Below are positions 1 to 8,765 of a stretch of 64,000 nucleotides of DNA, piece after piece. Positions within the stretch are counted from its first letter, which is position 1; every line of letters begins with the position of its first letter. Made by a program: the position numbers and the translations under genes. Under the pieces are notes generated by a model, which was given only the letters and a program-made list of their open reading frames with translations, made no database searches and was not told where the DNA came from. Source of the stretch: CAWIVH01 sp963839475 (GTDB lineage: Bacteria; Acidobacteriota; UBA6911); assembly GCA_963839475.1 (NCBI GenBank), contig CAWIVH010000020.1:186001-250000 (forward strand), given 5' to 3'.

Positions 1-1453
1 GCACATGAACCATCTTGTCCAAAACGCGCCGCATGCGGCTATTTTCGCCCATATCGTCAAATAAAGCTATCTTTGCTCCGTGCAAAGCCGTGTTCCCCGC
101 CGGGAAAATCTGCCCGGGTTGAAACTCCAGCAAGCCTATTCTGCGGGCGCTTTCCAAGTCGATGTAATTGCCGAAAGCACCGGCAAGATTCAGGCGGGTG
201 ACGCTGTCCACGGCGGAGTTGCACCGGTCCAGCAACAACCTGATGGCGGCGGCGATCGCTCCTTTGGCCAGCTGCAATTCCCGGATGTCATTTTGGCAAA
301 GCGAAACCGGCGGATCCAGCATCCAATCCCCTCGCCCTCCGAGAAGCCGGCCGCCGGGAGAAAGGATCTCGAGCCCCAATCCAACAGAAACCGCATCCAC
401 AAGGCCGCTTCCGCAAATCCCTCGTGGAGTGCCACCCCCGATCACGGTGCAGCTTACTTTGCCGTCTTCGACGCGGACGCTCGAAATCGCCCCTGTCGCT
501 GCCCGCATTCCGGCCCTGATGCGTGCCCCCTCAAAAGCCGGACCTGCAGCCGTGGAAGCGCAATACAGACAGTTACGATTGCCAAAGACGACTTCTCCAT
601 TGGTACCGAGATCCACAAGGCCGGACAAAGATGCGCTCTGGTCGAGACCGCTTGCCACAACTCCGGCCAGGATGTCGCTGCCGACAAATCCGCCGATGCA
701 AGGCAGGAAAAAAACTTGAGGGCTGCCAGGAATTCGCCAGCCGAGCTCGGCGCATTCAAATGAGCGCAGTCCGCCTTGGGCAAATTCGAATGGGTAATGC
801 GCCAGGGGAGAAGGGTCGATCCCGCAGAAAAAGTGATGCATCGCGGTATTCCCCACAATCACCACCTTGCTGATTTTTTGGCTCTCGCCCGGGAGTGATG
901 CGAGCAGCCCTTCGATGAGCCGGCCCACACCGGAGCGCGCAGCCTCGCGCATCGACGCCAGGCCCTGGGGAGAAATTGCCAGGTGGATGCGGCTCATGAT
1001 GTCTGAACCGTGCGCCGCCTGCGGATTCAGAGAAGACTGCACCCCCAGGACGCGGGCTGTCGACAACTCGACCAACTGGGCCACCACGGTGGTTGTGCCC
1101 AGATCGACAGCAATCCCATATCCCTCAGCCGGGGTAAACTCGAACCTGGATTCATCGGAGAGAATCGATGCATCCCACTGGCTGATCTCCAGGGTCAAGT
1201 CCGAATCCGCACGGCAGCGGCAGGCAAGCCTCCAGCCCTGACCGATTTCTTTCGGGCCGAGGATGGCCGCCTGCTCGGCATCAGCTTCTATACGCCCCTC
1301 TATCACACGGACGCGGCAGGCCTTGCAGCGACCGTGGCCGCCGCAGGGAAATTCGACGCCATACTCAAACAGGGCATCGCGCAAGGGTAGGCCGGGCCTG
1401 ACCTCGATCGACTTGCCCAGCGGATGCAACCGGATCTTGATTTTGTCTGACAT
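1..1453 (-). CDS. Corrinoid-protein reductive activator (2Fe-2S + ASKHA/DUF4445), partial
   Basis: The gene runs off the left edge of the window, so the C-terminus is missing; 484 codons are visible. It starts MSDKIKIRLHPLGKSIEV. A plant-type 2Fe-2S ferredoxin domain follows at about residues 1-95, with the cluster motif CGGHGRCKAC and a later Cys in LACRC. Next comes an actin/Hsp70-like ATPase fold with a phosphate loop near DLGTTTVVAQLV and further glycine-rich segments, VDLGTNGEVV and GTPRGICGSGLVDA. This architecture is that of RACo/RamA-type proteins, which use ATP and an iron-sulfur cluster to re-reduce inactive cob(II)alamin on corrinoid proteins. The gene follows a corrinoid protein and a DUF1638 protein on the same strand, which fits. 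The family call is firm; the exact partner is unknown. Confidence 0.86.
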   Translation of the reverse strand, partial: MSDKIKIRLHPLGKSIEVRPGLPLRDALFEYGVEFPCGGHGRCKACRVRVIEGRIEADAEQAAILGPKEIGQGWRLACRCRADSDLTLEISQWDASILSDESRFEFTPAEGYGIAVDLGTTTVVAQLVELSTARVLGVQSSLNPQAAHGSDIMSRIHLAISPQGLASMREAARSGVGRLIEGLLASLPGESQKISKVVIVGNTAMHHFFCGIDPSPLAHYPFEFAQGGLRSFECAELGWRIPGSPQVFFLPCIGGFVGSDILAGVVASGLDQSASLSGLVDLGTNGEVVFGNRNCLYCASTAAGPAFEGARIRAGMRAATGAISSVRVEDGKVSCTVIGGGTPRGICGSGLVDAVSVGLGLEILSPGGRLLGGRGDWMLDPPVSLCQNDIRELQLAKGAIAAAIRLLLDRCNSAVDSVTRLNLAGAFGNYIDLESARRIGLLEFQPGQIFPAGNTALHGAKIALFDDMGENSRMRRVLDKMVHV

Positions 1454-1581
1454 ATACGAGGCGTCCGGGATGGAGACGATAAGGACCGGTTGCCGGCATC
1501 CGAAGTCCGGACGGCAGGAGTCTCTGCGCTCGGGCCGGTATTGGCGGTCGGGAAAGTCCCTTCAGATATCAAACTGAAAAA

Positions 1582-2331
1582 TCACGCTTCGAATTTTTCC
1601 TTGGCAATGATCCCCTCATCATAGCGGGCTACTATCCGTTCGCCGGGCTGGAGCACAAGAAACTCCCTGTCGTTCCAGTCGCCGTTTACGAGTCGCTGGA
1701 TCAAGGAAAGATCACCGCGAAACTTCTCAAACGCCCAACCGCGCCTGGCGGCCTCCTCGCGCGTCTGCCGTTCAAATGACGAATCCGGCTCTACCCCCAT
1801 TTCGATGAAGGTTAACTGGCGATAGTTCTTGGACATATCGCAAAGCTCATTCCAAAGGTAGCGGGCGTTATCCTCGCCGTAGCGGGCCACCAGAGTCTCA
1901 TAGCTTTGATCCATCCCCATGCGTCGCGGAATGGATATTTGTCTCAATTCCCCCGCTGCCTCTCCGCGCTCAATCCATCCCGTCGTTTTGAAATAAACAC
2001 CGGGATGACTGTCAAAATAGGCCAGGTATTTTTCCTTGCTGCCGAAAAAAAGCGCGATGCAGTCATGCGCCCTCGGCACTACCACGGGCAGTGAACGGGC
2101 GGTCAGGCCGGCAATGCCGTTGTTGCAGAGCCCGTATCCCAGAAGGATCGTCGAATATTTGTCCGGGTCGACACCGTCCACGGCGGTCTGGAGGCGTGAA
2201 AGCATTCCGGACGCACCGATATCGTGCAAGCCTTTGGGCAGGAATTCCACATCCAGCGCGTGCGGTGAGAGAGCCGTTGCCGCGCACATTTCACGAAAGA
2301 AGATTTCGCAGCTGATCAGCTTCAGGAGCAT
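1582..2331 (-). CDS. DUF1638 domain protein
   Basis: A soluble 249-residue protein without a signal peptide. It carries the conserved pattern of DUF1638: an N-terminal CEIFFRE block, GYGLCNNG near the middle and HDCIALFFGS after it. The conserved Cys and His residues suggest a metal or cofactor site, but that is inference. Members of this family are commonly found beside corrinoid methyltransferase genes, and here the gene sits 29 bp downstream of a corrinoid-binding protein and upstream of its ASKHA reactivator. No molecular function is established from the sequence. The ribosome binding site is weak, so the start is less certain than the rest. Confidence 0.78.
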   Translation of the reverse strand: MLLKLISCEIFFREMCAATALSPHALDVEFLPKGLHDIGASGMLSRLQTAVDGVDPDKYSTILLGYGLCNNGIAGLTARSLPVVVPRAHDCIALFFGSKEKYLAYFDSHPGVYFKTTGWIERGEAAGELRQISIPRRMGMDQSYETLVARYGEDNARYLWNELCDMSKNYRQLTFIEMGVEPDSSFERQTREEAARRGWAFEKFRGDLSLIQRLVNGDWNDREFLVLQPGERIVARYDEGIIAKEKFEA

Positions 2332-2360
2332 TTCGGAAATCGTCGCTGGACCAGGAAAAC

Positions 2361-2996
2361 TCAGGCGCCGACAAGTCTTCGAGCCAGAGCCACGGCGCCA
2401 TTGGCGTTGTCGCTATACCCGTCCGCACCGATTTGCTCGGCAAACTGCTGAGTTACCGGGGCACCTCCAATCAAAATTTTGACCTTTTCGCGTGCACCGG
2501 TTTTTTGAAATTCCTCGATAGTGGTTTTCATGGCAGGCATGGTCGTCGTCAGAAGCGCCGAAAGTGCAACCAGGTTGGCATTTTTTGCCTGGGCTTCCGC
2601 CACGAACTTCGCCGGCGAAACATCGGTGCCCAGGTCAAAAACCTCAAACCCGGCGCCTTCGAGCATCGAGGATACCAGGTTTTTCCCGATGTCATGGAGG
2701 TCGCCCTTGACTGTGCCTATAACCACGCGCCCCTTAGGTTCTGTTCCTTTTTCAGCCAGGAGCGGCCGGATGATCTCGAGAGCGCTTTTCATGGCCCGGG
2801 CGGACAAAAGAAGTTCAGGAACGAAGTAATCCTGGCATTCGAATTTATTCCCGACCTCATCCATTGCCGGGATCATGTACTTTGTGACCAGATCCACCGG
2901 ATCAGTCCCGGCAGCGAGGGCCTCTCGTGTAACTGCGGCGGCTGTTTTTGCATCACCTTTCAGGACAGCATCGTGTAACAAAGATAGATCAGGCAT
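2361..2996 (-). CDS. Corrinoid (B12)-binding protein, MtbC/MtaC type
   Basis: A 211-residue protein with the two-domain layout of methyltransferase corrinoid carriers. A helical cap comes first (about residues 1-85). A Rossmann-like B12-binding domain follows, with the signature GDLHDIGKNLV in which the His is the lower axial cobalt ligand, then a downstream LSALLTTTM block and IGGAPV. It should carry a methyl group between a substrate methyltransferase and a tetrahydrofolate-linked methyltransferase. I chose the ATG at 2996 because GGAG lies just upstream of it; the open frame continues 98 codons further without a family match. It heads a set with the DUF1638 and ASKHA genes. The substrate cannot be read from the sequence. 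Confidence 0.9.
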   Translation of the reverse strand: MPDLSLLHDAVLKGDAKTAAAVTREALAAGTDPVDLVTKYMIPAMDEVGNKFECQDYFVPELLLSARAMKSALEIIRPLLAEKGTEPKGRVVIGTVKGDLHDIGKNLVSSMLEGAGFEVFDLGTDVSPAKFVAEAQAKNANLVALSALLTTTMPAMKTTIEEFQKTGAREKVKILIGGAPVTQQFAEQIGADGYSDNANGAVALARRLVGA

Positions 2997-3215
2997 GTCA
3001 TTTCTCCTTTGCCGGAAAAAGCGAAGGATTACTTTACTCCAGGCACTTGCGGCCCGGCTACCTTTTTCATCAATTCCCGTCATTTGCCGGAAACATAAAG
3101 ACCACCAAGGCCAACTTGAAAGCTGCGGCAAATAAGAAAAAGTAGCCTGCAGCCTGTGCACTGCTGTGATATCCTGCGCGCTCCTGGCCATTTCTTTAGG
3201 ATCGGATCTCAAATC

Positions 3216-4505
3216 ATGAACCATGCCAGCACCCATAGCTCTGAAGGTGGATCGGGCGATTTCGTTGCCTTGCCACTGTCCAATCGCCATCGCTGGACCA
3301 TCGTCGGGTTGCTGTTTACAGCTTCGATGATCAATTACGTCGATCGGGCCACAGTCTCCTTCGCCCTGCCCATGATCTCGAAGGAACTCTCTCTCGGCCC
3401 GATGGCAAAGGGACTGCTCTTATCCGCTTTTTTCTGGTCCTACGCATTGATGCAGATACCAATCGGATACCTGTCCGATAGAATCAACCTCCGCTGGCTA
3501 TACGCCGGCGCATTCACGCTCTGGTCAATCGCCCAGGGATTGACCGGATTTGCGGGAGGGATCACCGCTCTCGTCCTGTTCAGGATCCTTCTTGGAATAG
3601 GGGAATCGATTTACCTCCCTGGCGGCACCAAGATAGTCAGCTTGCTCTTCTCCGCCAGGAACCGGGGCCTGCCGTCGGGACTTTTTGACATGGGAACCCG
3701 GACAGGCCTGGTCTTGGATGGCATCCTGATTCCCTGGCTGCTCGTGCATTACGGCTGGCGCCGCATGTTCTTCATTGTCGGCTTTTCGGCGCTGCTCTGG
3801 CTGATCCCCTGGCTTCTGGTATTCCCCTCAAAGACTTCCACAACCAAGGAATCGGCCAATTCTCCCCAAGTGCCGGATCTCTCGGCTCCGCCTAAGAAGA
3901 TCCTCACATTCGACCATAATCTGCTGGGGCTCTGCCTGGGGTTTTTCTGTTTCGACTATTATTGGTACCTCCTCCTCACCTGGCTGCCAGACTACCTGGT
4001 GAACGTGAGGAACTTGACGATCCTGAAGGCGGGTCTCTATGCCTCGATCCCCTACTTCGTTTTCGGCATCAGCCAGCCCCTGGGCGGGTGGATCGGGGAC
4101 CGGCTGAGCCGGATGGGATGGAACGAGCTCAAAGCACGCAAGGGAATTATCGCGGTTGCTTTCAGCACGGGGCTCTTCTTGATTCCCGCCTCGAGGGTTT
4201 CGGATTCGGGAACGGCCGTCGTACTTATCATTGGAGGCTCCCTGGTGGGCCTGGCAACGGCAAACCTTCTGGTTATATTGCAGACCTGTGCACCTCCGGA
4301 CGAGGTCGGGATCTGGACCGGGGTCTATAATTTTGCGGGAAACATGGCTGGAATTCTGGCGCCGCTCGTCACCGGATTCTTGATTGCCTGGACCGGCTCC
4401 TATCGGCCGGCATTTATGCTCGCACCATTGGTCTTGCTGGCGGGGCTCCTCTGCATCTGGCTTATCATCGGAAGGGAGAAATCTCGACCCGCCTCAAGTT
4501 CCTGA
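3216..4505 (+). CDS. MFS transporter, anion:cation symporter-like family
   Basis: A polytopic inner-membrane protein of 429 residues with about 12 hydrophobic segments. The first helix region reads INYVDRATVSFALP, and the loop between helices 2 and 3 holds the MFS motif GYLSDRINLRW. It most resembles the ACS group, which takes up organic acids such as hexuronates, glucarate or phthalate by proton symport. The substrate is not determinable here. Start: an in-frame GTG lies at 3156, but the ATG at 3216 leaves the usual short cytoplasmic N-terminus. It is transcribed divergently from the corrinoid genes. A second member of the same group lies at 22113-23387. Confidence 0.85.
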   Translation: MNHASTHSSEGGSGDFVALPLSNRHRWTIVGLLFTASMINYVDRATVSFALPMISKELSLGPMAKGLLLSAFFWSYALMQIPIGYLSDRINLRWLYAGAFTLWSIAQGLTGFAGGITALVLFRILLGIGESIYLPGGTKIVSLLFSARNRGLPSGLFDMGTRTGLVLDGILIPWLLVHYGWRRMFFIVGFSALLWLIPWLLVFPSKTSTTKESANSPQVPDLSAPPKKILTFDHNLLGLCLGFFCFDYYWYLLLTWLPDYLVNVRNLTILKAGLYASIPYFVFGISQPLGGWIGDRLSRMGWNELKARKGIIAVAFSTGLFLIPASRVSDSGTAVVLIIGGSLVGLATANLLVILQTCAPPDEVGIWTGVYNFAGNMAGILAPLVTGFLIAWTGSYRPAFMLAPLVLLAGLLCIWLIIGREKSRPASSS

Positions 4506-4533
4506 CGGAATCAGGCAATAAGGGGAGCAGGAA

Positions 4534-4547
4534 GAATGGCCCCATTC
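4534..4547. repeat. Short perfect inverted repeat after the MFS gene
   Basis: The arms GAATGG and CCATTC with a 2-bp centre lie in the 178-bp gap downstream of the MFS gene. There is no U-run, so it is at best a weak hairpin; nothing else is recognisable in this gap. Confidence 0.35.
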
Positions 4548-4683
4548 CAGATTGGGTCGGTCATCCAGTATCTTATCGAGAGCGGATGGTTTTGGGGGAC
4601 CGTTTTTTTAAGTTGAACCGATCCGGCGACGGGTTGCATCATACCGCTTGTTTGAAGCGGGACCGTGAATCCATGGGAGGCTT

Positions 4684-5313
4684 ATGGAACTCAAAAGAAA
4701 CCGATTTAAAAATTACGCGTTAATCCTGGCCGCAGCTTTTGCCTTGGCTATCCTCGCCGGCTTCGTGCTGGCGCAGACTTCATCTCCCCCGGTCGTATTG
4801 ATTGAAACAAGCCTGGGGACCATTACCGTCGAGCTAAATCCTGAAAAAGCACCTAAAACGGTTGCGAATTTCCTCTCCTACGTCAAAGAGGACTTCTATC
4901 GGGGGCTGACCTTCCATCGTGTAATACCGGGCTTCATGATCCAGGGCGGCGGATTTGCACCCGACATGACCAAAAAACCGACTCCCCGGCCTCCCATTCC
5001 AAACGAGGCGGGTAACGGGTTGAAAAACCTTCGAGGTGCCATCTCAATGGCAAGAACCGCCGTGGTGGACAGCGCCACATCTCAATTCTTCATCTGTGTC
5101 GCCGACAAGCCGGCATTGGACCATCGCGGTGAGTCCCCGGATGCTTTCGGCTACGCGGTTTTCGGCAAGGTAACTTCCGGAATGGAAGTGGTCGACAAGA
5201 TTGCCGAAACCCCAACCGGGACGAAGGGGCAATATCAGAATGTTCCGGTCATGCCGGTGTTAATCAAAACGATTCGCCTCAAGGGGGCCCCGGCTCCCAA
5301 GCCAAAATCGTAG
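4684..5313 (+). CDS. Exported cyclophilin-type peptidyl-prolyl cis-trans isomerase
   Basis: A 209-residue protein. Residues 1-31 form a signal peptide with a basic start, a hydrophobic core and an LAQ-type cleavage site. A complete cyclophilin domain follows, starting with VVLIETSLGTITVELNPEKAP. Active-site landmarks include FHRVIPGFMIQGG, with the catalytic Arg, and SQFFICVADKPALDH. It should act as a periplasmic prolyl isomerase and folding helper. GGGAGG lies only three bases before the ATG. The gene is monocistronic, ending next to a large nested inverted repeat shared with the convergent glycyl radical enzyme gene. Confidence 0.93.
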   Translation: MELKRNRFKNYALILAAAFALAILAGFVLAQTSSPPVVLIETSLGTITVELNPEKAPKTVANFLSYVKEDFYRGLTFHRVIPGFMIQGGGFAPDMTKKPTPRPPIPNEAGNGLKNLRGAISMARTAVVDSATSQFFICVADKPALDHRGESPDAFGYAVFGKVTSGMEVVDKIAETPTGTKGQYQNVPVMPVLIKTIRLKGAPAPKPKS

Positions 5314-5351
5314 CGCCGTAACCTGTCAAATCGGCGATCTGCTCTGCCGGT

Positions 5352-5415
5352 CGCGGATGTGCGATTTCATGCGGGTTTTTCTTCAAAGTCCCGCATGCCA
5401 CCGCAAACATCCGCG
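5352..5415. terminator. Nested inverted repeat between convergent genes, possible bidirectional terminator
   Basis: The outer arms CGCGGATGT (5352-5360) and ACATCCGCG (5407-5415) match over 9 bp. The inner arms CATGCGGG (5368-5375) and CCCGCATG (5390-5397) match over 8 bp. The loop contains a T-run, but no U-tract follows the stem. Its position between the 3' ends of two convergent genes fits a transcription stop or mRNA-end stabiliser. Confidence 0.55.
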
Positions 5416-5454
5416 TCCCTGCGAGCAAGCTGCCTCATTCCTGAAATGGGGGAC

Positions 5455-7815
5455 TCAGGTTGATGTGTGCTCGGTACGGGCGATGATTTCTTCCTGGAGC
5501 TCTTTCGAGAGGTCGCAAAAATAATCGCTGTACCCTGCCACGCGGACGATCAGATCGCGATGACCTCCGGGATCCGACTGGGCCGCGCGCAGGGTCTCCG
5601 CCGTTACGACGTTAAACTGGACGTGGTGGCCATCCATTTTGAAATAACTTCTTACCAGGTGGGCCACTTTGTCGATCCCGGTTTCGGTCGACATTAATTC
5701 GGGAGAGAATTTTAGGTTGAGCAGGGTTCCTCCCGTCTTCACATGGTCCATTTTTGCCGCAGACTTAAGGACCGCGGTTGGCCCCCGGCGATCGGCTCCC
5801 TGAACCGGTGAAATGCCTTCCGACAGCGGCAGCCCAGCCTTCCGCCCCTCGGCAGTGGCTCCGGTAACAGAACCGAAATAGACGTGGCAGGTCGTAGGCA
5901 GCATTTCGACCCGGTATTGGCCTCCCTTGGAGTTCGGCCGCCCATCCACTTCTTCGAAGCAGGCATCGAAGATCCTCACCATGATGTTGTCGGCATATTC
6001 GTCATCATTGCCGTATTTATGCATGCGGTTGACACATCGCTGCCGCAAAACCTCCTCCTCTGCGAAATCGGAATCCAGCACTTCCACCAGCCGCACAAGA
6101 CTCAGGGCACAGGAATCGAATACCAGGTCTTTGATCGAGGATAGTTCGTCCGTAAGACTGCCCAATCCCACCATTTGAATAAAGGTATTGTTGTAGCGGG
6201 CCCCCCCTTCGTTGTAGTCCTTACCTTTGGAGATGCAGTCGTCGATGAGGACCGATAAAAACGGAGCCGGCATGCTTCGAGCATAAACCTGTTCGATCAG
6301 CTGATTACCCCGCACTTTGATTTCAATGAAATGGCGCAGCTGGCGGCGGAAGGCGGAGAAGAGCTCATCAAAGCTCTGAAAGCTATCGGGCGGGCCGGTT
6401 CGGAGTCCGATCTGCTTTCCCGTGCGCGGATCGAAACCATCATGGAGAGTAATTTCCAATACTTTCGGGAGATTGAAATAGCCCGTCAGTATATAAGCCT
6501 CCTTGCCGAAAGCGCCGACCTCGACGCAACCGCTGCAGCCGCCTGCGCGGGCATCCTCCAGCGTTTTGCCCTGGCGGATCTGCTCCTCGACCACGCTGTC
6601 GGCGTTGAAGAGCGAGGGGAAACCATATCCGTTCCGTATCACCCGCAGAGCATGTTTGAGGAGTGAATCCGGAGTCTTCCGGGAAACCTGAACGTTGGTG
6701 CTGGGCTGGAGCAGGTGCATCTCGTCAACGATCTCCAGCAGAAGATGCGACAACTCATTGGCACCATCCGATCCATCGATAAGCAGTCCGCCGATGTTGA
6801 TATTGGCAAAATCGGTATAGGTCCCGCTTTCAGCGGCAGTCACTCCAACCTTGGGCGGCGAAGGGTGATTATTAAACTTGATGAACAGGCATTCGAGCAG
6901 TTCCCTGGCACTTTCCCGCGTCAAGCTCCCTTCCGCAAGCCCTTTCCGGTAAAACGGCCACAAATGCTGATCCAGGTGGCCGGGATTGAACGCATCCCAG
7001 CCGTTTAATTCGGTAATTACTCCGAGATGGCAGAACCAGTAATATTGCAGCGCCTCATGGAAATCGCGCGGGGCATGGGACGGCACCCTGCGGCACACTT
7101 GTGCAACCCGGATGAGTTCTTCCCGTCTCCCGGGATCGGCTTCCCGTTCGGCCATCGCGAGGGCCAGATCTGCGTGCCGCTCTGCAAAGATGATAAGCGC
7201 ATCGCAGGCAATCGCCATGGCTTTGAGTTGCTCCCGCCTGGACCAGGCTTCCTGATCGCCGAGGAAATCAAGAGAAGATATGGCTGAGGTTATCTCGGCT
7301 TTGAAATCCTGCATCCCTTTGCGATAGATCTTATCGTCCAGAACGGTGTGTCCGGGAGCCCGCTGCTCCATGAATTCAGTAAAGATGCCGGCTTCGTAGG
7401 CCTCCTTCCAATCCTGCGGCAATTCCAGGAACATGCGGTCACGCATGCTGCGCCCGCGCCAATAAGGGATCACGGTTTCTTCGTAACTTTCGAGGCACTC
7501 CGGCCCCACGGAATAGGATGTCTTGGGGCGGGAGTTGAGTATTTTCAGGTCCTCGAGGCTGTGACACGTCAATTCCGGGAAAGTGGGCACGGCCTTCGGT
7601 GCCGGTCCTCGCTCCCCAACGATCAACTCCTCCTCGCCGATATGGATGCTCTTGTTGCGGCACAGATGAAGAAAAGCCTCGGCCCGGGTCACCGGGATGG
7701 AATTCCGGCCTTCGTTAGCCCGGTAAAATCCGGTCAATAAAACGGCACGCTCAGCAGACAAGCCGGGAGCCGCATCCAGGCTTTTGCGGCGTAGGCGAGC
7801 GGTTCGATCGGTCAT
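5455..7815 (-). CDS. hypD: Glycyl radical enzyme, trans-4-hydroxy-L-proline dehydratase type
   Basis: 786 residues, the normal length for the family. The active-site loop reads GGCSGCVEVG with the thiyl Cys at about residue 430 and its partner Glu at 432, the Cys-x-Glu pattern of dehydratase/lyase members rather than the Cys-Cys of pyruvate formate-lyase. The C-terminal radical loop RVAGYSDYF places the glycyl radical at about Gly761. Several long segments, such as AYEAGIFTEFMEQRAPGHTV and FGKEAYILTGYFNLPK, match my memory of clostridial HypD closely. HypD removes water from trans-4-hydroxyproline to give pyrroline-5-carboxylate under anoxic conditions. I chose the start at 7815 (GGAGGG then ATG); the ribosome binding site lies within the last codons of the activase gene, implying translational coupling. 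A related hydroxyproline-isomer dehydratase remains possible. Confidence 0.85.
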   Translation of the reverse strand: MTDRTARLRRKSLDAAPGLSAERAVLLTGFYRANEGRNSIPVTRAEAFLHLCRNKSIHIGEEELIVGERGPAPKAVPTFPELTCHSLEDLKILNSRPKTSYSVGPECLESYEETVIPYWRGRSMRDRMFLELPQDWKEAYEAGIFTEFMEQRAPGHTVLDDKIYRKGMQDFKAEITSAISSLDFLGDQEAWSRREQLKAMAIACDALIIFAERHADLALAMAEREADPGRREELIRVAQVCRRVPSHAPRDFHEALQYYWFCHLGVITELNGWDAFNPGHLDQHLWPFYRKGLAEGSLTRESARELLECLFIKFNNHPSPPKVGVTAAESGTYTDFANINIGGLLIDGSDGANELSHLLLEIVDEMHLLQPSTNVQVSRKTPDSLLKHALRVIRNGYGFPSLFNADSVVEEQIRQGKTLEDARAGGCSGCVEVGAFGKEAYILTGYFNLPKVLEITLHDGFDPRTGKQIGLRTGPPDSFQSFDELFSAFRRQLRHFIEIKVRGNQLIEQVYARSMPAPFLSVLIDDCISKGKDYNEGGARYNNTFIQMVGLGSLTDELSSIKDLVFDSCALSLVRLVEVLDSDFAEEEVLRQRCVNRMHKYGNDDEYADNIMVRIFDACFEEVDGRPNSKGGQYRVEMLPTTCHVYFGSVTGATAEGRKAGLPLSEGISPVQGADRRGPTAVLKSAAKMDHVKTGGTLLNLKFSPELMSTETGIDKVAHLVRSYFKMDGHHVQFNVVTAETLRAAQSDPGGHRDLIVRVAGYSDYFCDLSKELQEEIIARTEHTST

Positions 7816-7817
7816 TT

Positions 7818-8765
7818 TTACCCTCCGGTAATTGTCACTAGTCCGCGAGCACGGAATTTTGCGGCACATGCTTCCATCTTTTCCAAGCTTGGCTGCGCGG
7901 CTTCCATGCCGACGGCAGGTTTCCCGAGCCGCTCCGATTTATTTCGTCCCATAGCATGGTACGCCAGGAGGTTCACCTGGCGAATGCCGGGTACCGAAGC
8001 GGCAAAATCCGCAATTTCCTCCAATCGTCCAGCGATGTCGTTGACACCGGGGATAATAGGCACCCGGAGCCATATGTTGGAATGGATCTTGCCCAGTTTC
8101 ATCAGATTATCCAGGATAAGGGTATTCGAGACTCCGGTAACCTGCCGATGGAGGTCCTCATCTATCAGCTTTACATCATACAGGAACAAGTGCGTGAGTC
8201 GGGCTATGGACTCCATGTACTCCCAACGTGTGTGGCCGCAGGTATCGACCGCCGTCGTTATTTCTTCAGTCCGGCAGCCCTTGAGAAGAGCCTCCAGGAA
8301 CAAATGTTGGGACAGGGGCTCGCCTCCCGAAAAAGTAACTCCACCGCCGGACTCCTCGTAAAATACCCTGTCGTTGATGATTTCTTTCATGACCTCAGCG
8401 ACCGTCATCTGCCGTCCGAACACCTGTCTTGCGCCTGCCGGGCAAGCCTCCACGCACGCACCGCAGGCGATGCAGAGCGGATTTGCCGCCGGCAGACTTT
8501 TTCGCTGTCCTGGCTCAGCACCAAAGGGGCACGCTTCGAAACACGACCCGCAAGCGACGCACCGACCTTCCACGAATCCGATCTCCGACTGAGCCGCCTT
8601 CCCTTCCGGGTTGTGGCACCAGAGACAATCCAGGGGGCAACCCTTGAGGAATATGGTGGTTCGTATTCCCGGTCCGTCATGGACAGTATATTTCTGTATA
8701 TTGAAGACCGATCCACTCAACATGCCAAAGTCGCTCGAGTCTGGATCCAGTAGATGCCGGCTCAT
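7818..8765 (-). CDS. hypE: Glycyl radical enzyme activase (radical SAM), HypE-like
   Basis: A 315-residue cytosolic radical-SAM protein that should install the glycyl radical on the adjacent dehydratase. The SAM cluster motif is CPLDCLWC (CX3CX2C, Cys43/47/50). Between it and the rest of the barrel lies a double 4Fe-4S ferredoxin insert, CVACGSCFEACP and CIACGACVEACP, typical of activases for non-PFL glycyl radical enzymes. The GGEPL motif that binds SAM is present. The ATG overlaps the stop codon of the upstream cyclase gene (ATGA), and its own stop lies two bases before the dehydratase ATG, so the three genes form one translationally coupled operon. Confidence 0.9.
   Translation of the reverse strand: MSRHLLDPDSSDFGMLSGSVFNIQKYTVHDGPGIRTTIFLKGCPLDCLWCHNPEGKAAQSEIGFVEGRCVACGSCFEACPFGAEPGQRKSLPAANPLCIACGACVEACPAGARQVFGRQMTVAEVMKEIINDRVFYEESGGGVTFSGGEPLSQHLFLEALLKGCRTEEITTAVDTCGHTRWEYMESIARLTHLFLYDVKLIDEDLHRQVTGVSNTLILDNLMKLGKIHSNIWLRVPIIPGVNDIAGRLEEIADFAASVPGIRQVNLLAYHAMGRNKSERLGKPAVGMEAAQPSLEKMEACAAKFRARGLVTITGG

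Noticed and set aside
5455..7815. Pyruvate formate-lyase assignment
   Set aside because: The active site is Cys-Val-Glu, not Cys-Cys, and long segments match HypD.
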